From: CAKPSH01 sp964634355
GTDB lineage: Bacteria; Bacillota; Clostridia; TANB77; CAG-508
Assembly: GCA_964634355.1 (NCBI GenBank)
Contig: CAZWIF010000001.1
Coordinates: forward strand, 1 to 50,389
DNA: 50,389 nucleotides
Direction of reading: 5' to 3'
In this document: positions 1 to 6,766 of the stretch, in pieces
Layout: each line of letters opens with the position of its first letter
Numbering within the stretch: the stretch's first letter is position 1
The notes under the pieces: generated by a model
The model's database searches: none
What the model saw: only the letters and a program-made list of their open reading frames with translations
What the model was told of the DNA's origin: nothing
Program-made: the position numbers and the translations under genes

Positions 1-204
1 GTTTGCGGAGGTCGTCCTTAAGAATATTAAGGAACATTTAAAAGAAAGTGACCTAGTGAAAGCTGAAAGCCGCCAGTCAACTTGAGCCGCCAAGCGGAAC
101 AACCAGACCTTTTTATTTTTTTTTGTAAAGATAAAGAAAAGGATAGCCCCAACCAAAAAAAAAGCCAAAATAAAAACGTGAACTTAAATAGCACGTTTTC
201 TTTG
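1..204. other. Left end without an assignable gene; GC-rich, possibly structured
   Basis: The first ~110 bases are clearly richer in G and C than the rest of the window and contain two copies of AGCCGCCA (67-74 and 86-93), the second within a small CCGC/GCGG hairpin. A T-rich stretch follows at 109-124. On the plus strand a short open frame enters from outside and stops at 83-85, so this could be the 3' end of a gene or of a structured RNA with its terminator outside the duplex I can draw. An 86-codon open frame on the minus strand (27-287) has no ribosome binding site at its start. I assign no function. Confidence 0.3.
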
Positions 205-312
205 TTAGTGTCTACTAAATGATTGAGATAACCATATTGCTCTTTTTGTACCAGGCTTCTTATAATTTTTTTTAGTATTATTTGCATAAAGCCAGAAATA
301 AAATAAACACAT
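205..312 (-). CDS. Possible 35-aa leader-type small protein
   Basis: A leftward transcript from the promoter at 372-400 would meet an AAAGGAGA ribosome binding site (322-329) nine bases before an ATG at 312. The frame runs 35 codons to a TAA at 205-207. The peptide starts MCLFYFWLYANN and ends basic; it resembles nothing I know. The reason to list it is the combination of promoter, ribosome binding site and start. A longer overlapping frame starting at 287 lacks such a site. It may instead be a leader for a gene outside the window. Confidence 0.3.
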   Translation of the reverse strand: MCLFYFWLYANNTKKNYKKPGTKRAIWLSQSFSRH

Positions 313-371
313 AACTATTCGTCTCCTTTCTGGAATGAATCTATCTGATTCGTCCTCCCTTTGTTTTCTAT

Positions 372-400
372 AGTATAGCACATAAATTTTAAAAAGTCAA
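372..400 (-). promoter_or_regulatory. Leftward sigma-A promoter (TTGACT-17-TATACT)
   Basis: On the minus strand the -35 box TTGACT (400-395) and the -10 box TATACT (377-372) are separated by 17 bases, and TGC directly precedes the -10 (extended -10). It points toward the left end of the window. An inverted repeat GAATC-N5-GATTC (337-351) lies in the leader it would produce, before the ribosome binding site at 322-329. Confidence 0.7.
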
Positions 401-409
401 ATCTTTATC

Positions 410-438
410 TTGACAAAATCAATCAATTATGATAGTAT
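410..438 (+). promoter_or_regulatory. Rightward early promoter (TTGACA, extended -10 TGA-TAGTAT)
   Basis: TTGACA at 410-415 is followed after 17 bases by TAGTAT at 433-438, preceded by TGA at 430-432. Transcription would start near 445, about 48 bases before the first gene of the early operon. It is back to back with the leftward promoter at 372-400, with only 9 bases between the -35 boxes. Confidence 0.75.
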
Positions 439-492
439 ATATTTAAGATAGCACAGCAGAGTAAAATGCAACCTTATAAAAAGGAGGAGGAT

Positions 493-798
493 ATGATAGA
501 AACATTACCTGAGTTTGATAATCCAAATATGTATCAGATGTTAGACATTGGCAAATATATATATGCTATAGAAACTTATGAGAAGGGAAAGAAACTTCCT
601 CAGTATATATTATGTAACAAAGAGAATCCATTTATACGTCTGGGTATAATTAAATGGTATGGTGCATGGAGAAAATTCTGTTGGTTTACAGATGGAATTT
701 TTGATGATATAGTGTTCGATAGCAAGTGTCTAAATGATATAGAGAGTTTTTTGGATAAATTAAACAAGATGCACAGAAAAGGAGAATTTAACAAATGA
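493..798 (+). CDS. Phage protein of unknown function, 101 aa
   Basis: First gene of the rightward early operon. I place the start at ATG 493 because AAGGAGG (481-487) lies six bases upstream; an in-frame ATG at 466 has no such site. The most striking part is an aromatic stretch, WYGAWRKFCWF, followed by an acidic segment and a C-terminal helix. This pattern recurs in small early proteins of Bacillota phages as I remember them, but I cannot attach a function. The stop codon overlaps the next start (ATGA at 795-798), so the two genes are translationally coupled. Confidence 0.75.
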   Translation: MIETLPEFDNPNMYQMLDIGKYIYAIETYEKGKKLPQYILCNKENPFIRLGIIKWYGAWRKFCWFTDGIFDDIVFDSKCLNDIESFLDKLNKMHRKGEFNK

Positions 799-1031
799 CA
801 AGAGAAGAGCTAAAGAATGCTTTTAGTGAAGCTAAAGAAAACAAATGTGGGATATGTGTAGAGATACAGATGCCGGGTCAGAAAACAAACGAATTGATTA
901 TAAATGATTGGAGTGCTTTAGATAATAAATTGGAATATTATTTAAAAGCGTATGATGAAAATCTGGTACACTCTATGAATAACCAAATTAAAATAGTTAA
1001 AGCATATCCTTGTGATTATTATCAAGGTTAA
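795..1031 (+). CDS. Small unknown phage protein, 78 aa
   Basis: It starts at the ATG that overlaps the TGA of the preceding gene, with AAAAGGAGA upstream at 778-786. The protein has a basic, helical N-terminus (MTREELKNAFSEAKENK) followed by a mixed beta/alpha segment with EIQMPGQ and ends in YYQG. I do not recognise a family. Such coupled small genes are typical of early phage operons, where products often modify host functions, but nothing in the sequence shows this here. Confidence 0.7.
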   Translation: MTREELKNAFSEAKENKCGICVEIQMPGQKTNELIINDWSALDNKLEYYLKAYDENLVHSMNNQIKIVKAYPCDYYQG

Positions 1032-1055
1032 GGATAAGAAAGGAAACAAATAATT

Positions 1056-1268
1056 ATGAAAGAATATTTAGTAGAAGTTGTTAAAGTTATGCGTCATTGG
1101 GTCAAGGCTGAAAATGAGGAAGAAGCAGAAGAACTTGCTGAGAATATGGAAGAGGATGAAAATGTCGATATTGAAGACATTAGAGTTATAGATGAAAGAG
1201 AAATAGAGGATGAAAATGACTATTTACAATATTTAGATGATGATGAAGAAATAGAAGAGGAGAGATAA
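1056..1268 (+). CDS. Very acidic small protein, 70 aa
   Basis: Preceded by AGAAAGGA (1037-1044). The N-terminus MKEYLVEVVKV followed by an Ala-Glu-rich helix recalls DpnD/PcfM-type small proteins, whose role is unknown. From residue 20 onward the protein is dominated by Glu and Asp (about half of the residues), which would make it strongly negatively charged. Acidic phage early proteins are sometimes DNA mimics; that is only a possibility here. One base separates it from the next gene, whose ribosome binding site (GAGGAGAG) lies in its 3' end. Confidence 0.65.
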   Translation: MKEYLVEVVKVMRHWVKAENEEEAEELAENMEEDENVDIEDIRVIDEREIEDENDYLQYLDDDEEIEEER

Positions 1269-1269
1269 T

Positions 1270-1659
1270 ATGAGACAAATTAGATATGAAGCAATGATTG
1301 TTGGCGGTTCCAGTCAATGTAGCACATTAAGATTATCTGATTATGAGAGCCGTCAAGAAAAAATTCAAACAGCAGAATCTCTTGCTAGAGAGATGTTATC
1401 GAGGTCTATGAATTGGATAATAGATGGAAAAGAGATTTTTACTCAAATTAATGCTCTCTTAGAGCTTGTTAGATGTCTCAAGAAAGAAAATGAGGATGTT
1501 TTTATCCATTTAAAAACACATAATTATAATTATAACTTTCTAAGAGGGGCATCTTTAACAGACGAAATATTAGATTGCTGCGATATATTAACTGACAAGG
1601 ATGGGGTTAATATAGACCTGAGAGCTAATAATATTATTTATTTGGAGGTATCAGAATGA
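1270..1659 (+). CDS. Unknown phage protein, 129 aa
   Basis: ATG at 1270 follows GAGGAGAG at the end of the previous gene. The predicted protein is soluble with a helical middle (about residues 28-75). It overlaps the following gene by four bases (ATGA at 1656-1659), indicating coupled translation within the early operon. I do not recognise a domain or catalytic motif. Confidence 0.7.
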   Translation: MRQIRYEAMIVGGSSQCSTLRLSDYESRQEKIQTAESLAREMLSRSMNWIIDGKEIFTQINALLELVRCLKKENEDVFIHLKTHNYNYNFLRGASLTDEILDCCDILTDKDGVNIDLRANNIIYLEVSE

Positions 1660-2207
1660 ACCATATTGAAAATTTAAAAGAATATATTGATGAAGATGAA
1701 ATTTATCAAAAATATAAGAAAGAAGGAATCACAGATGATATGAGTGACTTTGACAAGTTTTGCATAGAACATTGTGAGGATATAGAATCTGTTATAGAGG
1801 ATTTTTATAAAGAAGCTAGTGATAAAGAAAATCTAAAATTTTATTATAAAAGTAAAGATTTTGATAAAAATGATGGAGTAAAATTAAGTGACGAAAACAT
1901 TCAAGAAATGATAAATAGTGTAACTAAAGGAATAAAGAAGCAAGGGGACTATTATTACTCTGCTACTGGTGATACTATTGTAATTGGATTTAGGCATAAA
2001 GATGAAATTGATATATATGTATGTAAAAACTATGAATTAGCGAAAGCTATATTAGATGAGGACGGCAATTGGGAGAAAATTGATTGGTCTAGGGATTATG
2101 AAGAAGAGGAAATTCGTGAAAAATACGAGGAATTTTCAAGAGATGAGCTTATAAAAATGCTTATAGAAGACCGAAGACCGCAATATAATCCACGAAAAGA
2201 AGTCTAA
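1656..2207 (+). CDS. Unknown acidic phage protein, 183 aa
   Basis: It starts at the ATG overlapping the previous stop, with TTGGAGG (1641-1647) upstream. The protein is charged, with acidic N-terminal helices and a C-terminal Glu/Arg-rich helix (REKYEEFSRDELIKML). No family is recognised. The 87 bases that follow up to 2294 are A-rich; AAGACCG near the end of the gene and CGGTCTT in the gap could pair, but there is no clear T-tract, so I do not call a terminator. Confidence 0.7.
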   Translation: MNHIENLKEYIDEDEIYQKYKKEGITDDMSDFDKFCIEHCEDIESVIEDFYKEASDKENLKFYYKSKDFDKNDGVKLSDENIQEMINSVTKGIKKQGDYYYSATGDTIVIGFRHKDEIDIYVCKNYELAKAILDEDGNWEKIDWSRDYEEEEIREKYEEFSRDELIKMLIEDRRPQYNPRKEV

Positions 2208-2294
2208 AAAAGACCAAAAAAAAGTATAAAATAGACAAAAACGGTCTTAAAAACCCTTAAAAATAGCATTTTTTTACTAGAAAGAGGTGATTTT

Positions 2295-2672
2295 ATGATA
2301 GAAATTAAGAATATTTGGGCTGGATGGCTAACATTTCAGCTTAATTATGGTAATTTAGCTTCTAAATTTACTGTTAGCTATTTAGATGACTTTAGAGCAG
2401 AAATGAATTATTTATTAGGCATAAATAAAAAGTATGATTATAAATATGGGATAGAAAGCAGGGCTATTACGTTAGACGGGGAAGGCACTCTATTAAAACT
2501 TAGTATCTTAAAAACCGAATATGAAGATGATTTAACTCTTGTGTGGTGGCTAGATGATGAAATTCCTGTTTGTATGGTATTTGATTATGATAGTTTTGTT
2601 AAAAGTTATCTAAAAGAAATGTGTAGGGTTGAAGAAACATATAAAAAAGAATTTTTGATGAATTACGATTAA
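2295..2672 (+). CDS. Unknown phage protein, 125 aa
   Basis: AGAGGTGA (2283-2290) precedes the ATG. The sequence has alternating hydrophobic and charged residues suggesting a beta-rich N-terminus, and a Trp-rich segment (LVWWLDDEIP). No motif identifies a function. The next gene's ribosome binding site begins directly after its stop codon. Confidence 0.7.
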   Translation: MIEIKNIWAGWLTFQLNYGNLASKFTVSYLDDFRAEMNYLLGINKKYDYKYGIESRAITLDGEGTLLKLSILKTEYEDDLTLVWWLDDEIPVCMVFDYDSFVKSYLKEMCRVEETYKKEFLMNYD

Positions 2673-2684
2673 GAGGTGAGTTTT

Positions 2685-2888
2685 ATGAAATTGATAGGAA
2701 AGGTATTTTTGTTATCAATTATATTTGCTTTTGCCGTATCAACTGTGATATTTCCGGCTGTAATGCTGTTTTTATTATATTATTTTCCTGAAGAACAGGT
2801 AGATTGGATATATTTAATTTTTACGGCGGGGTTATGGCTATTAATTTTTTTAATAATATATATTGTGGTAAAGAGGGAGAAAGATTAA
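2685..2888 (+). CDS. Small membrane protein with two helices, 67 aa
   Basis: Start chosen at ATG 2685, six bases after AAGAGGTG (2671-2678); a GTG at 2676 falls inside that site. Two hydrophobic segments, about residues 4-34 and 41-62, are separated by a short loop containing PEEQVDW, and the tail is basic (KREKD), fitting a two-span membrane protein with the positive end inside. Its place in the early operon, far from any lysis gene, argues against a holin. Function unknown. Confidence 0.7.
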   Translation: MKLIGKVFLLSIIFAFAVSTVIFPAVMLFLLYYFPEEQVDWIYLIFTAGLWLLIFLIIYIVVKREKD

Positions 2889-2889
2889 A

Positions 2890-4137
2890 ATGACTAAAAA
2901 TTATGAGATAACAATAAGTCCTAATTATGTTAATAATTGGGGTATAAATGAGGCTATAAGAGAAATACTTCAAAATGCTATCGACGGGGATAGAAATGGA
3001 TATGAAAAAAATATATATTATAGTGGCAATACTTTATATATAAGCAATAAAGATATTTCATTGTCGGCTAAAGATTTGATATTAGGATGCTCTAGTAAGA
3101 CCGAGCAAGACGGAATGATAGGAAAATATGGTGAAGGATTTAAACTTGCTTTGGCTGTTCTTCTTAGAAAGGGCATGAGTGTGGTTATTAATAATGGTAA
3201 TAAAGCATGGATTCCATCTTTTAAAATTAGCGAACAATTTGAAACACAGGTTTTAAATATAGAGGAAAGTGATGGTGGAAATGGGGGAGAACTAACATTC
3301 ATTATTAGCCCAGTTGATGAACAACTATATAAATCATTATTAAATTATTTTCCTTGTATAAATAATAGCTTTGGAAACGTTGTTAATTGTGATAATGGGC
3401 AGATATTGTTAGATAAAAAATTTAAAGGAAAAATGTATGTAGAGGGATTATATATCCAAACAGATTATAATTTCCAATATGGATATAACTTTAATTCAGA
3501 TGTTGTCGAATTAGATAGAGATAGAAAGGCAATTAATTATTATGAATTAAGAGCCCTAACTGCACAATCAATTGTTACAGCAGAAGAATGTAATAAAGAA
3601 ATCTTTGATGCTATTACTGATAGCTGCATCGATGTGAGAGATATAAAAGAGGTAATAGATGAAGCTAGTGAATCTTTCCTAGAAGAGTATAGGGAGCAAT
3701 TTTATGAAGAAAAAGAATTAGAAGAAAATACTCTTGTTGCAACAGAATCTGTTATGAAACAACTTAAACAGATGGATATAGATGTCCCCATTGTAGAAGG
3801 AACAGAGATTCAAAGCTATTTAATTGCTAAAGCTAATGATAAATTGGGCATAATAGAAGAAGCTAAAGAGGCTATTAAGAACAAGAGTGAGACGGAAGAG
3901 GCTTTAGACGATTTCAAAAATTCTAAATATGCAAGGTTAATGAACTGGTTTTATACAAACAAGCGTTATTTACCAAAAAAAGCACAAATTCCATTTCTTG
4001 ATATAACGAAATCTATGACGCCGTATGGATTTTATAAAATATCAGATTCCATTCCTGAAGATTTTGATTATACTGATAATAGTATCGAAGAGTTAAAAGA
4101 AGCAATTTTAGAATTAGAAAAAGAAAAACGAGTTTAA
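2890..4137 (+). CDS. GHKL-fold ATP-binding protein (Hsp90/histidine-kinase-like ATPase), 415 aa
   Basis: The N-terminal third carries GHKL hallmarks. An N-box helix, REILQNAIDGD (residues 24-34), would supply the Glu and Asn that hold magnesium-ATP. A G2-type glycine loop, GKYGEGFKLAL (78-88), follows a SSKT segment. The expected G1 motif DxGxG is replaced by ISNKDIS (51-57), so nucleotide binding may differ from the standard form. The rest (about 200-415) is helical and charged, with no kinase or transducer motif I can name. It is the last gene of the early operon, and its stop lies within a bidirectional terminator. Phages carry such ATPases without known roles; chaperone or DNA-protein remodelling functions are possible. 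Confidence 0.75.
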   Translation: MTKNYEITISPNYVNNWGINEAIREILQNAIDGDRNGYEKNIYYSGNTLYISNKDISLSAKDLILGCSSKTEQDGMIGKYGEGFKLALAVLLRKGMSVVINNGNKAWIPSFKISEQFETQVLNIEESDGGNGGELTFIISPVDEQLYKSLLNYFPCINNSFGNVVNCDNGQILLDKKFKGKMYVEGLYIQTDYNFQYGYNFNSDVVELDRDRKAINYYELRALTAQSIVTAEECNKEIFDAITDSCIDVRDIKEVIDEASESFLEEYREQFYEEKELEENTLVATESVMKQLKQMDIDVPIVEGTEIQSYLIAKANDKLGIIEEAKEAIKNKSETEEALDDFKNSKYARLMNWFYTNKRYLPKKAQIPFLDITKSMTPYGFYKISDSIPEDFDYTDNSIEELKEAILELEKEKRV

Positions 4138-4153
4138 TTACTCGTCTTTTTTA
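4122..4153. terminator. Bidirectional terminator between convergent operons
   Basis: ACGAGT (4128-4133) and ACTCGT (4140-4145) form a hairpin with loop TTAATT. It is flanked by CTTTTTT on the right and by an A-rich stretch on the left, so it is a Rho-independent terminator read from either strand. Both convergent stop codons sit inside the loop and stem: TAA at 4135-4137 (plus) and TAA at 4140-4138 (minus). Confidence 0.8.
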
Positions 4154-5340
4154 TTTATCCAATCTAATAAAAGCTCTCTCATTCTTTTTGATGGAATATA
4201 TACTATTATAGGTTTGCCATCTCTTATTGCACTTCTATATATAAATTGTATTAATTCTGATAGAGCATAAGAATCTTCATCAACCTTGATTCCTTCGTTC
4301 TCAAAGAAATGTTTTAATGTTGGTTTCATATAGCGATTTGCTATATATGCAACTGCCGTTGTATTTTTATAATCATTGGTTGCTCTTATATTTATTGGAA
4401 CAAATGCTTTTACATATCCTTTGCCTTTTACATCATCTTTATATTCTTTAAAGGTAGTCCATATTTTTTCATCTATTAAGGTGCCCTTTACTATGTGTTT
4501 AAAGAAATTACTTATATTATTTTGTAGTTTTTTCATTATGATATTATTTTTATTTCTTTTAAACCAAGACATTGAAAGAGAGCCTCTATTATTACCTATT
4601 GAATTAAGCTTTTCATCTGATATAACAGTTATAAGTTTTTTTTGCTCCTCATAATTATATTCTTGAGGCTCATCTGTTAAATTAAAATCTTTAACATATA
4701 AATTTTGTATATCGACATTATTATATTCATAATATGCTTTTTGTCCATTAAACATATAAGTTAAGATATAAACATCTTTGAAGGCTTGAAAAATTTCTAT
4801 AGGAAAAGTATTAACTAAAGCCATTACTTCTCCGGAGCTAGAAAGATGAGCTTTTACTCCTCCTAATTCTATTAGATTTTTATAATCAATAAAACGTCCT
4901 TCATAATCGCTTTTTTCTTCTTTCCATTTAACTGCCATATTTTCATCTATAATGATATATTCTTTAGCTAAAGTTGCAAGGTCATTTTTTGTTATTTCCA
5001 TTTCATCTATGACATCTGCTGTTTCATCAATTACTAAAATATAATCATTAAACTTAGTAAGGTCTAGCAATTTATTACTCAATTTTTGGAATAGTGCGTG
5101 TGTAGAGATAACATTATAACCTTTTTCAATAAGTCTGATTAAATCTTCTGATTTAGTAGGAGCTTCTTTTGGTTCCTGAAAATTTCTTTCTGAACAGGAA
5201 TCTATGATTCTAGTTACCTCTGTTAAAAATGGTGTTATATAAAGAAATTTTTCATTATCATTTTTGCTACTATTTATAAAGTTTATCATTGCCGTTGTTT
5301 TGCCAACACCGCATCCAGCATCAACTACTTTTATTTTCAT
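4138..5340 (-). CDS. P-loop ATPase, superfamily 2 helicase-like, 400 aa
   Basis: Start at ATG 5340, preceded on the minus strand by AGCGGAGGTG; a longer frame beginning at 5364 lacks such a site. A Walker A loop, AGCGVGKT (residues 8-15), follows strand MKIKVVD. The segment FLYITPF (about 32-38) corresponds to motif Ia, STHALF (79-84) to a helicase motif, and VIDETAD (103-109) to Walker B. These are the N-terminal RecA-like half of a DEAD-like helicase. The second half is divergent; KPIIVYIPSKRMRELL near the end looks like the first strand of a truncated second RecA domain. Similar phage proteins resemble replication-origin helicases. It overlaps its upstream partner by one base (TAATG). Confidence 0.75.
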   Translation of the reverse strand: MKIKVVDAGCGVGKTTAMINFINSSKNDNEKFLYITPFLTEVTRIIDSCSERNFQEPKEAPTKSEDLIRLIEKGYNVISTHALFQKLSNKLLDLTKFNDYILVIDETADVIDEMEITKNDLATLAKEYIIIDENMAVKWKEEKSDYEGRFIDYKNLIELGGVKAHLSSSGEVMALVNTFPIEIFQAFKDVYILTYMFNGQKAYYEYNNVDIQNLYVKDFNLTDEPQEYNYEEQKKLITVISDEKLNSIGNNRGSLSMSWFKRNKNNIIMKKLQNNISNFFKHIVKGTLIDEKIWTTFKEYKDDVKGKGYVKAFVPINIRATNDYKNTTAVAYIANRYMKPTLKHFFENEGIKVDEDSYALSELIQFIYRSAIRDGKPIIVYIPSKRMRELLLDWINKKDE

Positions 5341-6050
5341 TATACACCTCCGCTTGATAACCATTTTTTAAATTCTTCTAATATTCTGTTATCATTTCCA
5401 AGATAATATTGATAAAGCAAATCTAATCCATCGTGGTTATAAATATATTGAATATTTTTATTTTTGCAAACGAAATCATTTCCTGTACATTGTCTGCAAT
5501 CATTGGCAAGATAATTGTTTCTTGTGATGAAGTAATCTTTGTTATAAGGATAATAAAAACCGCAATTCCTGCATCTTTTCCATAAAGTATCTTTTTTTAT
5601 ATTAAAGTCCCTTGTTAAACATATTATACTCCACACATCATATTCTGATAAATCGGGCTGATAACCAATAAATTCTTGACTATTAACAGAAGTTATACCA
5701 AAAAAGTTTTGAGCGGCAGCAAGATATTTTTGTTTTACCATCAATTTCTTGGGGGTATCTTTAGCTATTGTTAAATTTCTAAGTATTAAACACATACCTT
5801 CTGTGCTTATAAACCAAGCTTTGACTGCCTTATCTTTGGCATTACTTTTAGGATTTATATATTCTATTACTCTCATGTGCTTATTATACTCTGGTTTATC
5901 TCTATAAACAGATGGGGAAGTTCTCCTAAACAGAACATTGCTAAAAAATGAGCTTAAAGGATACCAATATTCATTAGTATCTTTTTCTAAAAGTCTATAA
6001 GTTGTAACACTTAATATTTTATATTCTTCTAATTCATATTTTTCAGACAT
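5340..6050 (-). CDS. Zinc-finger phage protein, possibly regulatory, 236 aa
   Basis: I take ATG 6050 as the start because GGTGAT lies just upstream and the promoter at 6067-6095 would not leave room for the longer frame beginning at 6137. Residues 1-120 (YRLLEKDTNEYWYPLSSFF and STEGMCLIL) resemble the layout of Bro-N/antirepressor-type domains, which is a weak similarity. Cysteines 160, 163, 185 and 188 form CxxC-N21-CxxC, a treble-clef-like zinc site. It is the first gene of the leftward operon with the helicase-like ATPase. A DNA-binding role is an inference from the zinc site. Confidence 0.65.
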   Translation of the reverse strand: MSEKYELEEYKILSVTTYRLLEKDTNEYWYPLSSFFSNVLFRRTSPSVYRDKPEYNKHMRVIEYINPKSNAKDKAVKAWFISTEGMCLILRNLTIAKDTPKKLMVKQKYLAAAQNFFGITSVNSQEFIGYQPDLSEYDVWSIICLTRDFNIKKDTLWKRCRNCGFYYPYNKDYFITRNNYLANDCRQCTGNDFVCKNKNIQYIYNHDGLDLLYQYYLGNDNRILEEFKKWLSSGGV

Positions 6051-6066
6051 AACATCACCAATTGTT

Positions 6067-6095
6067 ATTTTATCATATTTATTGGATATTGTCAA
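6067..6095 (-). promoter_or_regulatory. Leftward promoter for the helicase operon
   Basis: On the minus strand TTGACA (6095-6090), 17 bases, then TAAAAT (6072-6067), with TGA directly before the -10. The start of transcription would fall about ten bases upstream of the ATG at 6050, leaving a very short leader that just holds the ribosome binding site. Confidence 0.75.
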
Positions 6096-6103
6096 TAATC
6101 TAA

Positions 6104-6132
6104 TTGACAAAAATGGCTTTTTATGGTATAAT
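6104..6132 (+). promoter_or_regulatory. Rightward consensus promoter for the polymerase operon
   Basis: TTGACA (6104-6109), 17-base spacer, TATAAT (6127-6132) with TGG before the -10: both hexamers match the sigma-A consensus perfectly and the -10 is extended. It lies back to back with the leftward promoter, with eight bases between the two -35 boxes, so a single regulator could act on both. Confidence 0.88.
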
Positions 6133-6167
6133 ATCATTGATTAGAATAGAGGAAAGGAGGAAGCACT

Positions 6168-6752
6168 TTGAAGACGATTTACTTAGATTTTGATAATACT
6201 ATAGTCGAAAGTAATAAAAGAATTATAGAGATGTTAAATGAGAAATATGGTACATCTAAAACGGAAGAAGATTTATGTGATTATAATTATAATTCTATCT
6301 ATCCTATAAGTGAATCTGAAAAGACAAAAATGTTTGAGAACGATGATTTTTATAATGGATTAGAGTTCAAATATGGTGTTTTAGATGTTTTAAATAAATA
6401 TAATAAATTTTATAACATAATTATATTGAGTATCGGGACAGAAGAAAATTTAAGAAAAAAGCAAGAGTGGCTTAAAAAGTTTCTGCCGGATTATCAGTTT
6501 ATTGGCATTGATGGACAAACAAGAAAGAAAAATAATATAAATATGGAAAATGCTATACAAATTGATGATAATTTTAGTTGCCTAAAGACAAATGCTGATT
6601 TAAAGATTCTATATAAGAGTTTTCATAACTTCCCGTGGCAAGAACCAACTTCTGATGAAGAGCTTATGATGGTCAACACTTGGGAAGAAATAGATTCAAT
6701 TTTGGATTTTTATAAAAAGTATAATTGCAAGACATTAGAAAAAATAAAGTAA
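6168..6752 (+). CDS. HAD-superfamily phosphatase, 5'(3')-deoxyribonucleotidase-like, 194 aa
   Basis: The start is TTG 6168, seven bases after AAAGGAGG (6153-6160). HAD motif I is DFDNT (residues 7-11), with D7 as nucleophile and D9 as acid. Motif II is the Ser in ILSIG (86-90). Lysines 120-121 fit motif III, and DD (133-134) in IQIDDN is motif IV. Length and the short cap after motif I fit deoxyribonucleotidases, which remove phosphate from dNMPs and may balance nucleotide pools during phage replication. It is the first gene after a consensus promoter; its end carries the ribosome binding site of the polymerase gene. Substrate is inferred, fold is well supported. Confidence 0.8.
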   Translation: MKTIYLDFDNTIVESNKRIIEMLNEKYGTSKTEEDLCDYNYNSIYPISESEKTKMFENDDFYNGLEFKYGVLDVLNKYNKFYNIIILSIGTEENLRKKQEWLKKFLPDYQFIGIDGQTRKKNNINMENAIQIDDNFSCLKTNADLKILYKSFHNFPWQEPTSDEELMMVNTWEEIDSILDFYKKYNCKTLEKIK

Positions 6753-6766
6753 GGAGGAGATTATTC

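Noticed and set aside
27..287. An 86-codon minus-strand frame near the left end
   Set aside because: No ribosome binding site at its start and composition changes within it; a shorter frame at 205-312 with a proper site is the better, still weak, candidate.
2208..2294. Terminator in the A-rich gap between early genes
   Set aside because: AAGACCG and CGGTCTT can pair, but the loop is long and no T-tract follows.
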